A DNA stretch of 7,642 bases. Origin: Planctomycetota bacterium (GTDB lineage: Bacteria > Planctomycetota > Brocadiia > JAJRTI01). A model generated the notes under the pieces. The model did no database searches and had not been told where the DNA came from. It saw only the letters and a program-made list of their open reading frames with translations. This document shows positions 5,852-7,642 of this stretch, in pieces (the first letter of the stretch is position 1; each line of letters opens with the position of its first letter). The stretch spans positions 1 to 7,642 of the forward strand of contig JAJRTI010000057.1 of the NCBI GenBank assembly GCA_024278415.1, written 5' to 3'. Both the position numbers and the translations under genes were made by a program.

Positions 5852-5867
5852 GCCGCCTCTGGGCGGC
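5852..5867. repeat. GC-rich inverted repeat between the divergent promoters
   Basis: GCCGCC (5852-5857) and GGCGGC (5862-5867) form a perfect 6-bp stem with loop TCTG. It abuts the -35 candidate of the beta-helix gene and lies about 50 bases upstream of the nagB -35, so it could be a regulator site for either or both. It may equally be chance in GC-rich DNA. Confidence 0.3.
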
Positions 5868-5897
5868 TTGACGCTCAGCCCTTGAGTCTGCTGTACT
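5868..5897 (+). promoter_or_regulatory. Promoter candidate for the beta-helix gene
   Basis: TTGACG (5868-5873), 18 bases, then TGTACT (5892-5897): 5 of 6 and 4 of 6 matches. It is back-to-back with the nagB promoter. The leader to the ATG would be about 90 bases and would include the hairpin at 5929-5957. Confidence 0.45.
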
Positions 5898-5928
5898 GAG
5901 TCTCGGCCAGTTGCAGATGTTGCCAGAA

Positions 5929-5957
5929 CCTCCCGGAAGCTCCAAGCCTTCGGGAGG
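5929..5957 (+). promoter_or_regulatory. Stem-loop in the leader of the beta-helix gene
   Basis: CCTCCCGGAAG (5929-5939) pairs with CTTCGGGAGG (5948-5957), 10 pairs with one bulged G and an 8-base loop. No T tract follows, so it is not an intrinsic terminator. It ends 23 bases before the RBS and may stabilise the leader or respond to a regulator. Confidence 0.4.
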
Positions 5958-5980
5958 CTAGCCGCCAACCTTGAGTAGCA

Positions 5981-5985
5981 AAGGA
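5981..5985 (+). promoter_or_regulatory. Ribosome binding site for the beta-helix gene
   Basis: AAGGA lies 7 bases before the ATG at 5993 and decides this start; a signal peptide follows at once. Confidence 0.7.
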
Positions 5986-5992
5986 TCATTCT

Positions 5993-7642
5993 ATGCGCGT
6001 CCTCCTCCTCTGTGTCGCTCTCTACCTTGCCGCCACCGCCGCGGTCGCCGCGCCCACGACCCTCCGCGTGTCGCCAAAGGGCGGCAATTTCACAACACTC
6101 TCCGCCGCGCGGGACGCACTACGCAAGCTCAAGCAGCAAGGCCGGCTGCGCGGCGGCGCGGTCGTGCTTGTGGCCCCGGGCCAATACGACATGGAGGAAG
6201 CTCTGGCCCTCGGCCCCGAAGACTCCGGTTCCCCAGACGCGCCCATGGTCTACCGCGGCATGGGCCCCACCAAGCCCATCCTCCGCGCGGCCAAGACGCT
6301 CACCGGCTTCAAGCCCTACCGCGGCAAGATTCTCCAGTGCGACCTAAAAGCGAACGGCCTCGCCGGCAAGCCCTTCAACCAACTCTTCTTCCGCGGCAAG
6401 CGCCAAATCCTCGCGCGCTACCCCAACTTCGATCCCAACGACGTGCACGGCGGCACGTGGGCGCACGTGGCCGCGGTCGAGGGCAAAGACAACTACCGCG
6501 AGTTCTACTACGGCGAAGACGAGACCCATAACTGGGCGCATCCCGAAGACGGCTCCGTGCCGAACTTCGCCGGCCGCGATTGGGCGTTCCGCATCAACGC
6601 CATCGCCAAGCACGTGCCCGAGGAGCGAAAGATCGTGCTCAAGGGCCGCACCTGGTGCCCATTCGCCATCGGCGACCGCTACTTTGTGCAGGGCCTGTTC
6701 GAGGAACTCGACGCGCCGGGCGAATGGTACCGCGACCCGCGCACGGACATCCTCTACTTCTGGCCGCCCGACACCATCCAGCCCGGCGACGTGGCCGTGC
6801 CCATCGCCGACAACGTGATCAAGCTCGACGGCGCGGCTTACGTGACCGTGCAGGGCTTCGAGATCACCGGCTCCCTTGGCACGGGCGTGCAAGTCACCAA
6901 CTCCAAGCACTGCCTCGTGGCCGGCAACACCATCCACAACGTCGGCGGCTGGGGAGTCTCCATCAGCGGAGGCGAGTATTGCGGCGCGCAAGGCAACGAC
7001 GTGAGTTGGTGCGGCCAGGGCGGCATCGCGATCCAAGCCGGCGACCGCAAGACGCTCGCGCCTGGCAATTGCTTCGCGGACAACAACTATGTGCACCACT
7101 GCGCGAACCTGTGGCTCACGTACCGCCAAGGCATCCGCGTCAGCGGCGTCGGCAACCGCGCGAGCCACAACCTCGTGCACGACATGCCGCACGCCGGCAT
7201 GAACGTGGGCGGCAACGACAACGTGATCGAGTACAACCGCGTGCACCACGTGAACCTCCAGTCCGCAGACACCGGCGGCATCTACTTCTGCTCGCGAGAT
7301 TGGACCCAGCGCGGCAACGTGATCCGCTACAACATCTTCCACCACTGTGGCGGCTTCGGGAAGGCGAATTCATGGCGCCCACTCGCCGGCGGGAAGGTGA
7401 AGTTCTCCTATCCGCACTTCACCTGGGGCATCTACCTCGACGATCCCACCACCGGCACGCACGTGTACGGCAACATCATCTACAACGCGCCCATCTGCGC
7501 GCTCCACAACCACGGCGGCCGCGACAACGTGTGGGAAAACAATATCCTCGTCAACAGCACCGCGTTCCGCGCCGGGCAACTCAGCCCCAACTGGCGCGAA
7601 TGGCCGAGTATCTTCAAGAAGCTCCGCGCCAACCGCTACCCC
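5993..7642 (+). CDS. Secreted right-handed parallel beta-helix protein, possible GH141-like glycosidase, 3' partial
   Basis: From ATG at 5993 I read 550 codons without a stop to the window end, so the C-terminus is missing. Residues 1-20 are a signal peptide (MRVLLLCVALYLAATAAVAA). Next comes a module typical of secreted beta-helix enzymes: VSPKGGNFTTLSAARDALRK (26-45), GGAVVLVAPGQYDMEEAL, PMVYRGMG, then QILARYPNFDPND (138-150). From about residue 270 there are helix rungs with recurring G-N-x-I-x-x-N/H patterns: NTIHNVGGWGVSISGG (312-327), HNLVHDMPHAGMNVGG (392-407), DTGGIYFCSRDW (426-437), WGIYLDDPTTGTHVYGNIIY (478-497). The D-x-G-x-I-Y and I-Y-L-D-D segments resemble GH141-type proteins (alpha-L-fucosidase/xylanase family) and pectate-lyase-like folds. 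D426, D483 and D484 are candidate catalytic acids; substrate and activity are unproven. It is divergent from nagB. Confidence 0.87.
   Translation, partial: MRVLLLCVALYLAATAAVAAPTTLRVSPKGGNFTTLSAARDALRKLKQQGRLRGGAVVLVAPGQYDMEEALALGPEDSGSPDAPMVYRGMGPTKPILRAAKTLTGFKPYRGKILQCDLKANGLAGKPFNQLFFRGKRQILARYPNFDPNDVHGGTWAHVAAVEGKDNYREFYYGEDETHNWAHPEDGSVPNFAGRDWAFRINAIAKHVPEERKIVLKGRTWCPFAIGDRYFVQGLFEELDAPGEWYRDPRTDILYFWPPDTIQPGDVAVPIADNVIKLDGAAYVTVQGFEITGSLGTGVQVTNSKHCLVAGNTIHNVGGWGVSISGGEYCGAQGNDVSWCGQGGIAIQAGDRKTLAPGNCFADNNYVHHCANLWLTYRQGIRVSGVGNRASHNLVHDMPHAGMNVGGNDNVIEYNRVHHVNLQSADTGGIYFCSRDWTQRGNVIRYNIFHHCGGFGKANSWRPLAGGKVKFSYPHFTWGIYLDDPTTGTHVYGNIIYNAPICALHNHGGRDNVWENNILVNSTAFRAGQLSPNWREWPSIFKKLRANRYP

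Noticed and set aside
4923..5885. 320-codon open frame on the plus strand
   Set aside because: It is antisense to nagB and runs on through the nagB promoter; no domain is recognisable.
5706..5945. N-terminal extension of NagB to a start at 5945
   Set aside because: The extension covers the promoter and RBS, and the NagB family begins at MDIVIV (5705).
6344..7345. 333-codon open frame on the minus strand
   Set aside because: It is antisense to the beta-helix gene, with low-complexity Val/Ala/His content. The plus-strand frame has signal peptide, RBS and family motifs.

Overview
The window is GC-rich bacterial DNA whose codons mostly end in G or C. It looks like an accessory, carbohydrate-processing stretch of a Planctomycetota-like or related environmental bacterium (Lentisphaerota, Hydrogenedentota and similar phyla are also possible). 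That placement is an inference from the mix of families: a BNR/Asp-box protein, a LamG domain fused to a glycosyl-hydrolase-like 10 (GHL10) domain, a DUF4058 protein, NagB, and a secreted right-handed beta-helix protein. No rRNA, tRNA, mobile element or CRISPR array is visible.

Layout: (1) 1-1797 (+) is the 3' part of a BNR/Asp-box propeller protein with 11 visible Asp boxes. (2) 1798-2005 is an intergenic region with a stem-loop and an operator-like set of TTGATGG/CCATCAA half-sites. (3) 2006-3886 (+) is one continuous reading frame encoding signal peptide, LamG domain and GHL10 domain, broken by a single in-frame TAA at 2711-2713. (4) 3924-4709 (-) is an intact DUF4058 gene, convergent with the previous one, with its own RBS and a good promoter candidate. 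(5) 4821-4859 (-) is a strong intrinsic terminator with a GCGA tetraloop. (6) 4890-5705 (-) is glucosamine-6-phosphate deaminase (nagB), complete except for a single in-frame TGA at 5343-5345; it has a very good RBS and a near-consensus promoter. (7) 5706-5992 is a divergent control region with back-to-back promoter candidates and two hairpins. (8) 5993-7642 (+) is the 5' part (550 codons, no stop reached) of a secreted beta-helix protein, probably a polysaccharide-active enzyme.

Working together (inference): the two genes with signal peptides would act on glycans outside the cytoplasm, and NagB would feed released amino sugar (as glucosamine-6-phosphate) into glycolysis. The BNR protein's own N-terminus is outside the window. 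DUF4058 has no known link to this.

The most notable observation is that two of the five genes carry exactly one in-frame stop, of two different types (TAA and TGA), with the domain continuing in the same frame on both sides. Recent nonsense mutation, consensus or assembly error, and readthrough are all possible. Reassignment of one stop codon does not explain both, and TGA and TAA also appear at natural gene ends here. I do not see a clear previously undescribed system.
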